This document shows positions 32,001 to 39,938 of a DNA stretch of 64,000 bases, piece after piece. The notes beneath the pieces were generated by a model. The model was not told where the DNA came from, made no database searches, and worked only from the letters and a program-made list of their open reading frames with translations. How positions within the stretch are numbered: the stretch's first letter is position 1; each line of letters begins with the position of its first letter. Origin of the DNA: an uncultured Lysobacteraceae bacterium (lineage in GTDB: Bacteria > Pseudomonadota > Gammaproteobacteria > Xanthomonadales > Xanthomonadaceae); the NCBI GenBank assembly GCA_902825775.1, contig CADECF010000010.1, positions 1-64,000 of the forward strand. Direction: 5' to 3'. The position numbers were made by a program, and so were the translations under genes.

Positions 32001-33117
32001 TGCCGACGCTTTCGCCGGCGCGTTGGCGCGCTTTCTGCGCAAGCTGACCGGCGTCGAGATCGCCGCCGTGGATTTCGACGAAGCTTCGCTCGATCCGCAC
32101 CTGCGCATGAACCTGCGTTTGCTGGATAGCGACGGCAGGACGGTACTGGCCGAGTCGCGCGATCTGGACGAGTTGCGTCGGCGTTTCGGCGCACGCGCCA
32201 CCCAGGCATTCGCCGCGCAAGCCGCGCGCGGGCTGGCGCAGCATGGATTGACGGCGTTTCCGACGCAGGCCATTCCGGAATCGGTGCCGGGCGCGGCGGG
32301 CGTGCCCGCGTATCCGGCGCTCGACGACGACGGCGATACCGCATCGCTGGGCGCGCACGCGACGCGCGAGGAAGCGCAGCGCAGGCATCCGTGCGGCGTG
32401 CGCCGCCTGCTGGCGATCGCGCTGGCCGACAAACTCAAGCAGGCGCGCAAGCAATTGCCGGTGCCGCCCAAAGCGGCGTTGCTGTATGCGGCGATCGAAT
32501 CGGCCGCGCCACGGTCAGGCGGCGGCAGCGATGGCGATCGTTTGCGCGCGGACCTGGTCGATGGCGCATTCGCTGCGCTGGCCGCGGAAGGCTTGGACGG
32601 CATCCGCGATGCGGCTGCGTTCGAGCGGCGTCGCGAGGCCGTGGGCAAAGCGCTATTTCCGGAAGCGATCGCGCGTTTGCAACAGGCCGAAACCATCCTC
32701 GGACTGGTAGCGGAAGTACGCGCCAAGCTCGATTCGAAACTGATCGGCTGGGCCAGCGGCAATCTCGACGACATGCGCGCGCATCTCTCATCGCTGACGC
32801 CGCCGGGATTCCTGCGCGATGTGCCCGCGGAAGCGCTGCGCGAATACCCGCGTTATCTGAAGGGGTTGGCCTTGCGCGGCGAACGCGCCTTGCGCGACCC
32901 GACCCGCGATCAGGCGCGCATGCTCGAGATCAAGCCGTTCGTCGATGCGTTGGCGGAAGTTACCCTCGAGGCCGGTGCGCCGCTCGAGTGGGAGACCGTG
33001 CGCTGGGAACTGGAGGAATTGCGTGTGTCGTTGTTCGCCCAAGAATTAGGCGCGCGCGGCGGCGTGTCGCCGAAAAAGATGGCGCAAAAAATAGCGGGTC
33101 TGCGCGATTCAGACTGA
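29035..33117 (+). CDS. hrpA: HrpA DEAH-box RNA helicase with in-frame repeat insertion
   Basis: A 1360-residue DEAH helicase (E. coli HrpA 1300). Walker A GETGSGKTT is at 107-115, DEAH at 204-207, and motif VI QRKGRCGRIAPG follows near residue 403. The C-terminal half has the HA2, OB-fold and HrpA-specific DUF3418 regions. The family acts on RNA and on colliding ribosomes. Residues about 617-669 are translated from family-A repeats (30882-31042) and sit between RQLKLQCDELGW and AYATLHRAL, where E. coli HrpA has a short linker. The frame stays open. Either the ATG at 29035 or one at 29056 may be used. Confidence 0.95.
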   Translation: MSLSERSMKPIGTPASAASTQARRAIDGARSRDAARLHGLWRRWQAQPADENARAAFAGALARSVAEREARAAALPRGEVDAGLPIAGEAERIVELIRKHPVVVIAGETGSGKTTQLPKLCLAAGRGAAGMIGCTQPRRIAARAVARRVAEELQVPLGGAVGYQVRFNDNVGADTAVKFMTDGILLAEIQSDRWLSAYDTIIVDEAHERSLNIDFLLGYLKQLLRKRPDLKIVVTSATIDTERFSEHFDGAPVVNVEGRGFPVEVRYRPLEGEGDDGGGRSVLDGIVAACDEIARDRSMGDTLIFLPGEREIRDAHQALERRKYRHTEVLPLYARLSVRDQDRVFNPGPQRRIVLATNVAETSLTVPRIHYVVDPGLARVKRYSPRQKLDRLHIEPISQASADQRKGRCGRIAPGTCIRIYSQADFESRAAYTDPEIRRAALAGVILRMLSLGLGRIEDFPFLEPPDSRAITDGWQQLLELGAVDAERKLTATGRTMSRLPVDVKLARMLVAAQAHGCLQDMLAIASFLGIQDPRERPADQRAAADNAHALFADPKSEFVGILKLWEAYREAHEDSTQSQLRKWCEKHFLGFLRMREWRELHRQLKLQCDELGWTAFPPLEKGGRGDLRANATATKHQKQKQIPLNPPFSKGEEQLIPANPPFSKGEEQRTAKAYATLHRALIAGLPTQIGQRTERGQYDGPRGRKFQVFPGSSLAKKPPPWVLSATLLDTEKVWSLTNAAIEPEWAIDELAHLLAKRQHDPHWSRSQGRVVGSEQIGLFGLVLAPKRPIHYGALFPEESRVIFARDALATGEINTRSAFLARNLKVLALARDEEAKQRRSGLVVDEDWMAQWYLDRLPPQAHNAQALDAWYAKLPVAEKAALEWSRQDLLVGDESETARFPPYFAVGDARLAVHYRFQPGEPDDGMTVVVPLHLLNALDAARLSWLAPGFVADKAAAMIKSLPKALRRNFVPAPDFARAFVEAHREADADAFAGALARFLRKLTGVEIAAVDFDEASLDPHLRMNLRLLDSDGRTVLAESRDLDELRRRFGARATQAFAAQAARGLAQHGLTAFPTQAIPESVPGAAGVPAYPALDDDGDTASLGAHATREEAQRRHPCGVRRLLAIALADKLKQARKQLPVPPKAALLYAAIESAAPRSGGGSDGDRLRADLVDGAFAALAAEGLDGIRDAAAFERRREAVGKALFPEAIARLQQAETILGLVAEVRAKLDSKLIGWASGNLDDMRAHLSSLTPPGFLRDVPAEALREYPRYLKGLALRGERALRDPTRDQARMLEIKPFVDALAEVTLEAGAPLEWETVRWELEELRVSLFAQELGARGGVSPKKMAQKIAGLRDSD
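30882..31042. repeat. Three family-A elements inside hrpA
   Basis: A forward unit (30882-30919) and a reverse unit (30953-30994) form an inverted pair. A further reverse unit (31009-31042) is part of a duplication: 30969-31000 and 31011-31042 differ by one base and lie 42 bases apart, which keeps the reading frame. Confidence 0.93.
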
Positions 33118-33125
33118 GCCGTTGC

Positions 33126-33283
33126 TTTTTCCCTCTCCCTTTATGCGAGAGGGACAGGCCGAAGGCCAGGGAGAGGGTCCGGCTTTCGCGCGATCCAGCA
33201 TGGGAGCAAGAACACGCTCGCTACGCTCGCGCCCCCTCTCCTGCCCCTGCGGGGCATCCTCTCCCGCGAGGGGAGAGGAAAAA
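33126..33283. repeat. Family-D inverted pair
   Basis: 33126-33185 (TTTTCCCTCTCCCTTTATGC...) and 33231-33283 (...CGAGGGGAGAGGAAAAAG) are diverged D units facing each other. They lie between the converging hrpA and the small secreted-protein gene and may end both transcripts. Confidence 0.8.
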
Positions 33284-33294
33284 GCCGCGTCTCG

Positions 33295-33792
33295 TTACTC
33301 GAGTCGCTCCACCCGCGCTCTGGGCGCATCCTCATCCACTTGGAAAAACCAGCGCCCCATCAGTCCAGGCGCGACTTCGATCTCCGGCGCCCGCAACGGC
33401 TTGCTCAGCTTCATGCTGCCCTTCAGCACGCGCCAGCGCTGGCCGTTCTCCAGCTCGAAAACCGTGCCCGGCGCCCATTGCTGTATCGAACCTTTCAATC
33501 GGCTGCGAACCGGCTGATCGCTGGCGCCGGCGAACGAATCGCGCGGGCGCTCGGCTGCCGGCGGACGCGTTTCGCCGCTTTCGGCCGCCGCCGGCTGCGC
33601 GTCGCCGCGCTCGAGCCAGGTGTTGAGGGCGGCCAACTCGTCTGGCGAAAGTTTGTCCAGCCCTGCGGCCTTGAACTGCTCCGGGTTCATCCGTTGCTCT
33701 ATTGGCGTTTGTTGCGCGGCGGCGTTGGTGCAGAGGCACAGCAAGAGCGCTAGCAAGGACAGGCGAAGCGTAAGCAGGCGAGGGCGATTCAT
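33295..33792 (-). CDS. Small secreted protein of unknown function
   Basis: A 165-residue predicted periplasmic protein. The signal peptide is LTLRLSLLALLLCLCTNAAAQ. A short motif EQRMNPEQFKAAGLDKLSP and ALNTWLERGD resembles the start of unnamed xanthomonad proteins. The C-terminal 80 residues look like a beta-rich domain (WAPGTVFELENGQRWRVLKG). AAGGAAA stands eight bases before the ATG at 33792. I do not recognise its function. The family-B pair upstream separates it from relA. Confidence 0.75.
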   Translation of the reverse strand: MNRPRLLTLRLSLLALLLCLCTNAAAQQTPIEQRMNPEQFKAAGLDKLSPDELAALNTWLERGDAQPAAAESGETRPPAAERPRDSFAGASDQPVRSRLKGSIQQWAPGTVFELENGQRWRVLKGSMKLSKPLRAPEIEVAPGLMGRWFFQVDEDAPRARVERLE

Positions 33793-33810
33793 ATTCCGTT
33801 TCCTTTTGCA

Positions 33811-33898
33811 TTTTGTAGGAGCGGCTTCAGCCGCGAGCTCTTTGTCGCCGATCTGTTGCCATCCACAAAGCTCGCGGCTGAAGCCGCTCCCACGAAAA
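33811..33898. repeat. Family-B inverted pair
   Basis: B at 33811-33843 and B' at 33867-33898 lie between divergent genes (the secreted-protein gene and relA). A GTAGGAGCGG variant is in one arm and GTGGGAGCGG in the other. Confidence 0.9.
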
Positions 33899-33978
33899 GC
33901 AGGGGCTCGCAACGAGCGGTAGCTTCAAATGGAAATCAGTCGTTCCACCAGGGGCATTGCACCATTTTCCGGGTGCTG

Positions 33979-33984
33979 TAGCCT
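33979..33984 (+). promoter_or_regulatory. Candidate -10 hexamer for relA
   Basis: TAGCCT ends seven bases before the ATG at 33992. TTGCAC at 33957-33962 stands 16 bases upstream as a weak -35. This supports 33992 rather than 33929 as the start. Confidence 0.35.
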
Positions 33985-33991
33985 CCCTGTC

Positions 33992-36145
33992 ATGTCCCCC
34001 GCGCATGATCGGCCAGACCCGATAAGTACGCTGCTGGCTTTGCCTGCGGCGTCTATTATTGCGCCCGATTTGCAGCGCGCGCTGCGCGAAACCGCCGCCG
34101 CGACGGCCGATGCGGGCCCCGGATTGCGCGATCCGCTGCCGGTGCTGGCCGATACCCTGGCATCGCTCGCGTTGTTGGGCGGCGACGGCGAAGTGATGGC
34201 CGCCGCCATCCTGCATGTGGCGGCGAACTGGCGCGAACGCCTGGAGCCGTCGCTGCAACGCACGCAGCCCGCGGTCGCCGCGTTGCTGGAAGGCCAGCGC
34301 GCCGCAAACCAGGTCTGGACGCTCCACGCCGAGCATGCCGGCGGCGGCAATACCGAAGGCCTGCGTCGGTTGCTGCTGGCGATCGTGCGCGACCTGCGCG
34401 TGGTGCCGATCCTGCTGGCGCGGCAGCTGGCGCGCCTGCGCGCGGCGTCGGCGCTGCCGGAACAAGAACGCCGCGCGCTGGCGCAACTCACCCGCGACAT
34501 CCATGCGCCGCTCGCCAACCGTCTCGGCATCTGGCAGCTGAAGTGGGAGCTGGAGGATCTGGCGTTCCGTCATCTGGAGCCGCACACCTACCAGCGCATC
34601 GCGCGCCTGCTCGACGAAAAGCGCAACGATCGCCAACGCTACATCGAACAGGTCAAGACGCAATTGGACGACGCGATGCGCGCGCAGGGCCTGGCCGTCG
34701 AGATCGCCGGCCGGCCCAAGCACATCTACAGCATCTGGAAGAAGATGCAGAAGAAGAACGTGCCCTTCGGCGAGCTCTACGACCTGCGCGCGGTGCGCGT
34801 GCTGGTCGACGACGTGCCCGCCTGCTACGCCGCTCTCGGCGTGGTGCACGCGTTGTGGTCGCCGGTGCCCAGCGAATTCGACGACTACATCGCGCGGCCC
34901 AAACGCAACGACTACCGCTCGCTGCATACCGCGGTGATCGGCCCCGACGGCAAAACCCTGGAAGTGCAGATCCGCACCCGCGAGATGCACGCCCAGGCCG
35001 AATTGGGCGTGGCCGCGCACTGGCGTTATAAGGAAGGCCGCAGCGCCGCCGCGGACGCCGCGCTGGACCGCAAGATCGGCTGGATGCGGCGCCTGCTGGA
35101 GCAGCGCGACGACAACGCAGACTTGCTGGGCGAAATCGACGCGGAGCTGGTCGAGGACCGCATCTACGCGTTGACTCCGCGCGGTGAGGTGATCGATCTG
35201 CCCCAAGGCGCCACGCCGCTGGATTTCGCCTATCACGTGCATACCGAAGTCGGGCATCGTTGCCGAGGCGCGAAAGTCGACGGCCGCATCGTGCCGCTGG
35301 ACTACAAGCTGCAGACCGGCGACCGCGTCGAAATCCTCACGGCCAAGACCGGCGAACCTCGCCGCGATTGGTTGGTGGTGGCCAACGGCTTCCTCGCCAG
35401 CGCACGTTCGCGCGAAAAAGTGCGCAACTGGTTCCACAAGCTCGACCGCGCCCGCAACGTGCAAGCCGGGCGCGAGCTGCTCGACAAGGAATTGAAGCGA
35501 TTGGGCTTGCAGAACGCGGAACTCGCGCCGGTGCTGTCCAAGTTCAATGCTACGGCCGCCGACGATCTGTACGTGCTTGTGGCGCTCGGCGACGTCGGAC
35601 CGCATCAGGTCGGGCGCGCCTTGCACGACCTGGAACGTCCGGAGCCGGAAACGCCGGCATTGCCGCCTGCGCCGCGCAAGGCGCGCAAGACCGGCGCCAC
35701 GTCCGGCCTCACCGTGCAGGGCGTGGGTAATCTGCTGGTGCAGATCGCGCGCTGCTGCCAGCCGCTGCCCGGCGAGCCGATCGTCGGCTACCTGACGCGC
35801 GCGCGTGGCGTATCCGTGCATCGGCCCGATTGCGCCGCCTTCCTGCGCTTATCGGCCCGGCAACCGCAGCGCGTACTGCCGGTCGAGTGGGGCGGGGCCA
35901 GCGGCGGCTACGAAGCCGATGTGCAGGTGCTCGCGTTGGACCGTAAATGGCTGTTGAAGGACGTGACCAATCTGATCGCGCAGGAAAACGCGCACGTGGC
36001 CGACATCCACAGCCAGGCCGAGCGCGGCAGCGGACGCATCAGGCTGCGCCTGCGCCTGCGCGTGGCCGACTTCGGCCAGCTGTCGACCTTGCTCGGCAAG
36101 TTGTCCGGCCTGCCCGGCGTAGAGGAAGCGCGAAGGGCCGGTTGA
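33992..36145 (+). CDS. relA: (p)ppGpp synthetase RelA
   Basis: A 717-residue long RSH protein (E. coli RelA 744). The N-terminal hydrolase region lacks the HD motif needed for ppGpp hydrolysis. The synthetase domain has the EXDD signature (E295-D298 in SEFDDYIARPKRNDYRSLHT) of ribosome-dependent, synthesis-only RelA. TGS (YALTPRGEVIDLPQGATPLD), a zinc-finger-like region with CC (ARCCQPLPGEP) and a C-terminal ACT domain follow. It should make (p)ppGpp on stalled ribosomes. A SpoT-type hydrolase must be elsewhere. I chose 33992 for the -10-like hexamer seven bases before it; an ATG at 33929 is the alternative. Confidence 0.94.
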   Translation: MSPAHDRPDPISTLLALPAASIIAPDLQRALRETAAATADAGPGLRDPLPVLADTLASLALLGGDGEVMAAAILHVAANWRERLEPSLQRTQPAVAALLEGQRAANQVWTLHAEHAGGGNTEGLRRLLLAIVRDLRVVPILLARQLARLRAASALPEQERRALAQLTRDIHAPLANRLGIWQLKWELEDLAFRHLEPHTYQRIARLLDEKRNDRQRYIEQVKTQLDDAMRAQGLAVEIAGRPKHIYSIWKKMQKKNVPFGELYDLRAVRVLVDDVPACYAALGVVHALWSPVPSEFDDYIARPKRNDYRSLHTAVIGPDGKTLEVQIRTREMHAQAELGVAAHWRYKEGRSAAADAALDRKIGWMRRLLEQRDDNADLLGEIDAELVEDRIYALTPRGEVIDLPQGATPLDFAYHVHTEVGHRCRGAKVDGRIVPLDYKLQTGDRVEILTAKTGEPRRDWLVVANGFLASARSREKVRNWFHKLDRARNVQAGRELLDKELKRLGLQNAELAPVLSKFNATAADDLYVLVALGDVGPHQVGRALHDLERPEPETPALPPAPRKARKTGATSGLTVQGVGNLLVQIARCCQPLPGEPIVGYLTRARGVSVHRPDCAAFLRLSARQPQRVLPVEWGGASGGYEADVQVLALDRKWLLKDVTNLIAQENAHVADIHSQAERGSGRIRLRLRLRVADFGQLSTLLGKLSGLPGVEEARRAG

Positions 36146-36155
36146 TGAGCGCTGT

Positions 36156-36161
36156 TATGCT
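36156..36161 (+). promoter_or_regulatory. Candidate -10 hexamer before the 36168 gene
   Basis: TATGCT ends six bases before the GTG at 36168. It lies in the 22-base gap after relA. It could give this gene its own leaderless transcript. Confidence 0.35.
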
Positions 36162-36167
36162 CGGCAG

Positions 36168-37754
36168 GTGAGCGAGCGCCGCGACGACGACCCTTCAGAA
36201 CGCCCAGATTCGCGCATCGAACCGCGTCTGGGCTGGCTCGACGGCCTGCGTTTTGGCGATCCGGCACGGGCCTATGCGGAACAGGAGCGAAAGCGGGCGA
36301 TCGGATGGTGGGCATTGGCCATCGTCGTCGCGCTGGCCCTGGGCGTATTGCTGTTCCGGCAGACCCTGGCGGACTGGCTATGGCCGGAAACCCGCGCCCA
36401 AACGCTCCGAGAGCACGCTGCAGCGGCGTTATCGAAGGGACATCTGAGCGCACCCGAAGACGGCAGCGGTGCGCGCGAGTTGTACGAGGCGGCGCTGGCG
36501 CTGGATCCGGACCGCAACGAGGCGCGAGAAGGCCTGATGCGTGTGGCCGACGCGGCGCTGCGGCAAGCGCGTGCCGCGATCGCGCAAAACCGCTACGCCG
36601 ATGCGCATGAGGCCTTGCAACTGGCGCGCGCGCTGTCGGCGCCGCGCGCGCAAAGCGACGCTGTGGCGGGATTGCTGCGCGGCCGCGAAGCCGAGCACGC
36701 CGGCATCGATGGGTTGCTCGCGCGCGCGGCGGCCGCGCGCAAAGCGGGCAAGCTGGACGACGGTCCCGACAGTGCGCTGCCGCTGTATCAGCGCGTGCTG
36801 GCGTTGCAACCGGCGCGCACCGAAGCGCTGGAAGCGCGCGAGGACACGCTGGCCGACCTCCTGCAACAAGCCAAGGCGCGCATGGACCGGGGCGGTCTGG
36901 CCGATGCGGCGCGGATCGTCGAAAACGTACGCCAATACGATGCAGGACACGTCGGCCTGCCCGATGCGCAAGCGCAATTGGCGCGTGCGGTCGAACGGCA
37001 ACGCCAGCGCACGGAGCGCGACTTGCGCAACGGCAAGCTCGATGCGGCGATGGCCGGCTACCGCATGCTGCTGGACATCCATGCCGACGATGCCGCGGCC
37101 CAGGCCGGCGTCGAGCGCGTCGGCAACGCCTATGCGCAACGCGCCGAAAAACGCGCGTCCGATTTCCGCTTCGCGGAAGCCCAGGCCGACCTGCGCGCCG
37201 CGCGCGCCGCGTTGCCGGGTTCGGCCGTCGTGCGCGATGCCGCGCGCCATATCGAACGCATCCGCAAGACGCAATCGCGGGTCGCCCCGGCGATGCCGGC
37301 GCGGGAACGCAGCCGCAAGGTGAGCGCGTTGCTCGCCGAATCCGACAGCGCCGCGGCACGCGGCGACTGGCTTACCCCGCCGGGCGACAGCGCATACGAC
37401 AAACTCCGCGCCGCGCAGGCGCTGGCGCCGAACGATGCGGCCGTGAAACGCGCCGCTGCGCGCGCGCTGCCCACGGTGCGGCGCTGCTACGAAGACGAAT
37501 TACGCGGCAACCGTCTGCGCCGCGCGCAAGCCTGCTTGGAAGCCTGGCAGCAGTTGGCGCCGAGCGACCGCAGCGTGCGCGCCGCGCGGACCCGGCTCGC
37601 GCAGCGCTGGATCGCGGTCGGCAACGAGCGGTTGGGGGCTGGAGAAGTCGCTTTCGCAACGCAAGCCGCGGCGGAAGCGCGGGCGCTCGATCCAGGCGCG
37701 CCCGGGCTGGAGGAGTTCGCTACGCGGGTGAAGGCGGCTACGGCCGGCCGTTGA
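36168..37754 (+). CDS. Single-pass membrane protein with TPR-like repeats
   Basis: A 528-residue protein not assigned to a known family. A cytoplasmic start of about 43 residues is followed by one membrane helix (IGWWALAIVVALALGVLLF), so the rest is periplasmic. From about residue 80 to the end it is helical and Ala, Arg-rich with TPR-like pairs (ARELYEAALALDPDRNEAREGL, YRMLLDIHADDAAAQAGVERV). It may be a scaffold for envelope proteins. It follows relA by 22 bases and ends inside the opposite-strand glycosyltransferase gene (overlap 37738-37754). Confidence 0.78.
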   Translation: MSERRDDDPSERPDSRIEPRLGWLDGLRFGDPARAYAEQERKRAIGWWALAIVVALALGVLLFRQTLADWLWPETRAQTLREHAAAALSKGHLSAPEDGSGARELYEAALALDPDRNEAREGLMRVADAALRQARAAIAQNRYADAHEALQLARALSAPRAQSDAVAGLLRGREAEHAGIDGLLARAAAARKAGKLDDGPDSALPLYQRVLALQPARTEALEAREDTLADLLQQAKARMDRGGLADAARIVENVRQYDAGHVGLPDAQAQLARAVERQRQRTERDLRNGKLDAAMAGYRMLLDIHADDAAAQAGVERVGNAYAQRAEKRASDFRFAEAQADLRAARAALPGSAVVRDAARHIERIRKTQSRVAPAMPARERSRKVSALLAESDSAAARGDWLTPPGDSAYDKLRAAQALAPNDAAVKRAAARALPTVRRCYEDELRGNRLRRAQACLEAWQQLAPSDRSVRAARTRLAQRWIAVGNERLGAGEVAFATQAAAEARALDPGAPGLEEFATRVKAATAGR

Positions 37755-39843
37755 AGAACACGCGGCGCACGACCTCGCGCGCGGCATCCGCCGAAAAATG
37801 GCGTGCGATATTGTCCAGGCCGTTGCGCGACAGGGTCTGCCACAGCGTTTCGTCGCCGTACAAGCGCACGACCGCATCGGCGAAGGCCTGCGCGGAGCCC
37901 GCGACGAGCACGTCGTGATCGTCGCGCAGGTGCATGCCCTCCACCGCGCAAGGCGTGGCGACCACCGGCTGGCCGTGAGCCATGCTCAGATTGACTTTGC
38001 CCTTGACGCCGGCACCGTAACGCAGCGGCGCCAGCCCGATCCGGGCGCCGTCCATGAAAGAAACGATGTCCGGCACATGGCCGTGCACGATCACGCCTTC
38101 GCGGCGGCCGAGCGCCAGGATGCTTTCCGGCGCGTGGCTGCCGATGCAATGGAACACGACGGCCGGCAGCCGCGCGCGCACCAGCGGGAACACTTCTTCG
38201 ACGAACCACGACACCGCATCGACATTGGGCGGGTGGCGGAAGCCGCCCACGAAGACCAGGTCCCGGCGTTCGCCGAACGGTAGGCCCGGGCCTGCGGCGC
38301 GATGCACGTTGGACAGCAGTTCGACTTCCGCCCCGGGCGCGTCCTGGGCCAGTAGCGAGCGCTCGGTTTCGCTGACCACCAGCGTGGCATCGGTTCGCGC
38401 GACGATGTCCAGCTCGCGTTTGCGGGTGGCTTGCGCGTCGCGCAACAGTTTTGCGTCGCCGGCCAGCTCGGCGCCGCGCGTTTCGCGCAGGTAGTGCAGA
38501 TCGACGGTATCGAACACCAGCTTGGCCTGCGGCGCGTACTTGCGCAGCAGCGGCAGGAACTCGCGCGCGACGTAATGCCGGCTGAGCATCACCGTGTCGA
38601 AGCGGGTGCCGTGCCGGCGCACCCAAGCCGGCGCGCCGCCGGTGAACGGCGCGTACCAGGCTTCCACGCCGACCTGCTGCAACGCCTCCGTGTGGCGGCC
38701 CGCGTGATTGTCGTCGGCGGGCAGGAATACCACATGGGCGCCTTCCTCGCCGAGCAAGCGCATCAGGTTGAACATGCGCAGCGAGCCGGAGTCCTGATCG
38801 GGCGTCGGCGTCATCGCGTCGACGATCAGGATTTGGCGGCGATGCAGGTGCGCGATAGCGCGCTCGGCCGGCATCTGGTGCGAGGGCTGCGCTTGCAGAC
38901 GTTGCCGCCAGCGCTCGACGAAGATCTGCAGGTTGCGCACCTGGTATCGCTTGACGCCTTTGCTCGTATCGGTGCCGGAGGTCGCGCCTTCGGCGTGCAC
39001 GACGCGCGCCGCCGGTTGATACAGCACCGAGTGGCCGGCATCGCGCACGGCGAAACCCAGGTCGGTGTCTTCGAAGTAGGCCGGCGCATAGCGCGTGTCG
39101 AAACCTCCCAGCCGCGCGAAAAGATCGCGTCGCACCGCGATCGCAGCGCCGGTGCAATAGTCCACTTCGCGCACGTGCGCGAAGCGGGGATCCTGCGGGG
39201 AGAGGAATCGGCCGAGGTTCTCGGTGCTGCCGTCGTTGCGTACCAGGCTGCCCGCTTCCTGCAGCCGGCCATCCGGATACAGCAGTTGCGCGCCGACCAA
39301 GCCCGCCCGCGGATGCTCGTCGAACGTGCGCAGCAACGCATCCAGCCAGCCCGGCTGCGGGACCGTGTCGTTGTTGAGGAAGACCAGGTAATCGCCGTGC
39401 GCGATCGACGCGCCGTCGTTGCATGCGGCGATGAAGCCGCCGTTCCCGCCCCGGCGGTGGTAGCGCAGCCCGGCGATCCGCGGCAGGGCGGACTCGGTTT
39501 CGTCGCTGGAGCCGTCGTCGACGACGATGATTTCGCATGCGGCCTGCGGCGGATGTTCGGCCAGGGCCAGTAAGCAGGTATGGGTATGCGCGAACTGGTT
39601 GTAGACAGGGATCACGATGCTCGCCCGCGGCGTTGGGCTGCGCGGTACGGCGAAGGGGGCGAACGGACGCGGCGCCGGAAGGTAGAGCTCCGCACGACGT
39701 TCGGCTGGCACACGGTGGAATTGCGCTTTCGTCCGCGCCCAGGTGGCGCGCCAGCCCCGCGTACGCAGGCTGGCCCAACCGCGGCGTGCCAGGCCCAGCG
39801 CGCGATCGATCAGGAAGCGCGCTTCGGCCAACGAAAACGACAT
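37738..39843 (-). CDS. Two-domain glycosyltransferase (GT2 + GT4-like)
   Basis: A 701-residue cytoplasmic protein. Residues about 70-300 are a GT-A fold of family GT2: IVIPVYNQ, IIVVDDGSSDE, FLNNDTVP and the acceptor motif YFEDTDLGF. Residues about 340-700 are a GT-B fold of family GT4 with FVGGFRHPPNV and VVATPCAVEG. Such fusions usually add two sugars to polysaccharide or glycan chains. No polymer, transport or sugar-nucleotide genes are adjacent, so the product cannot be named. It converges on the previous gene with a 17-base overlap. GGAG stands just before the start. Confidence 0.88.
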   Translation of the reverse strand: MSFSLAEARFLIDRALGLARRGWASLRTRGWRATWARTKAQFHRVPAERRAELYLPAPRPFAPFAVPRSPTPRASIVIPVYNQFAHTHTCLLALAEHPPQAACEIIVVDDGSSDETESALPRIAGLRYHRRGGNGGFIAACNDGASIAHGDYLVFLNNDTVPQPGWLDALLRTFDEHPRAGLVGAQLLYPDGRLQEAGSLVRNDGSTENLGRFLSPQDPRFAHVREVDYCTGAAIAVRRDLFARLGGFDTRYAPAYFEDTDLGFAVRDAGHSVLYQPAARVVHAEGATSGTDTSKGVKRYQVRNLQIFVERWRQRLQAQPSHQMPAERAIAHLHRRQILIVDAMTPTPDQDSGSLRMFNLMRLLGEEGAHVVFLPADDNHAGRHTEALQQVGVEAWYAPFTGGAPAWVRRHGTRFDTVMLSRHYVAREFLPLLRKYAPQAKLVFDTVDLHYLRETRGAELAGDAKLLRDAQATRKRELDIVARTDATLVVSETERSLLAQDAPGAEVELLSNVHRAAGPGLPFGERRDLVFVGGFRHPPNVDAVSWFVEEVFPLVRARLPAVVFHCIGSHAPESILALGRREGVIVHGHVPDIVSFMDGARIGLAPLRYGAGVKGKVNLSMAHGQPVVATPCAVEGMHLRDDHDVLVAGSAQAFADAVVRLYGDETLWQTLSRNGLDNIARHFSADAAREVVRRVFFNGRP

Positions 39844-39938
39844 GCTTGCGGAACTCCGGCTGACTGGTCGGTGAAGCGGTCGGACGAGGCCTGGGACGGC
39901 TACGCTAGACTGCGCGCTCCGCCCATTGTCGCATCCCC

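Noticed and set aside
32391..33626. A 411-codon plus-strand frame over the hrpA end and beyond
   Set aside because: It is out of frame with hrpA, Arg-rich, and runs through D repeats. No homology is visible.
33929..33991. The relA start at 33929
   Set aside because: The 21 extra residues look non-native and no ribosome site stands before them. The ATG at 33992 has a -10-like hexamer seven bases upstream. The choice is not certain.
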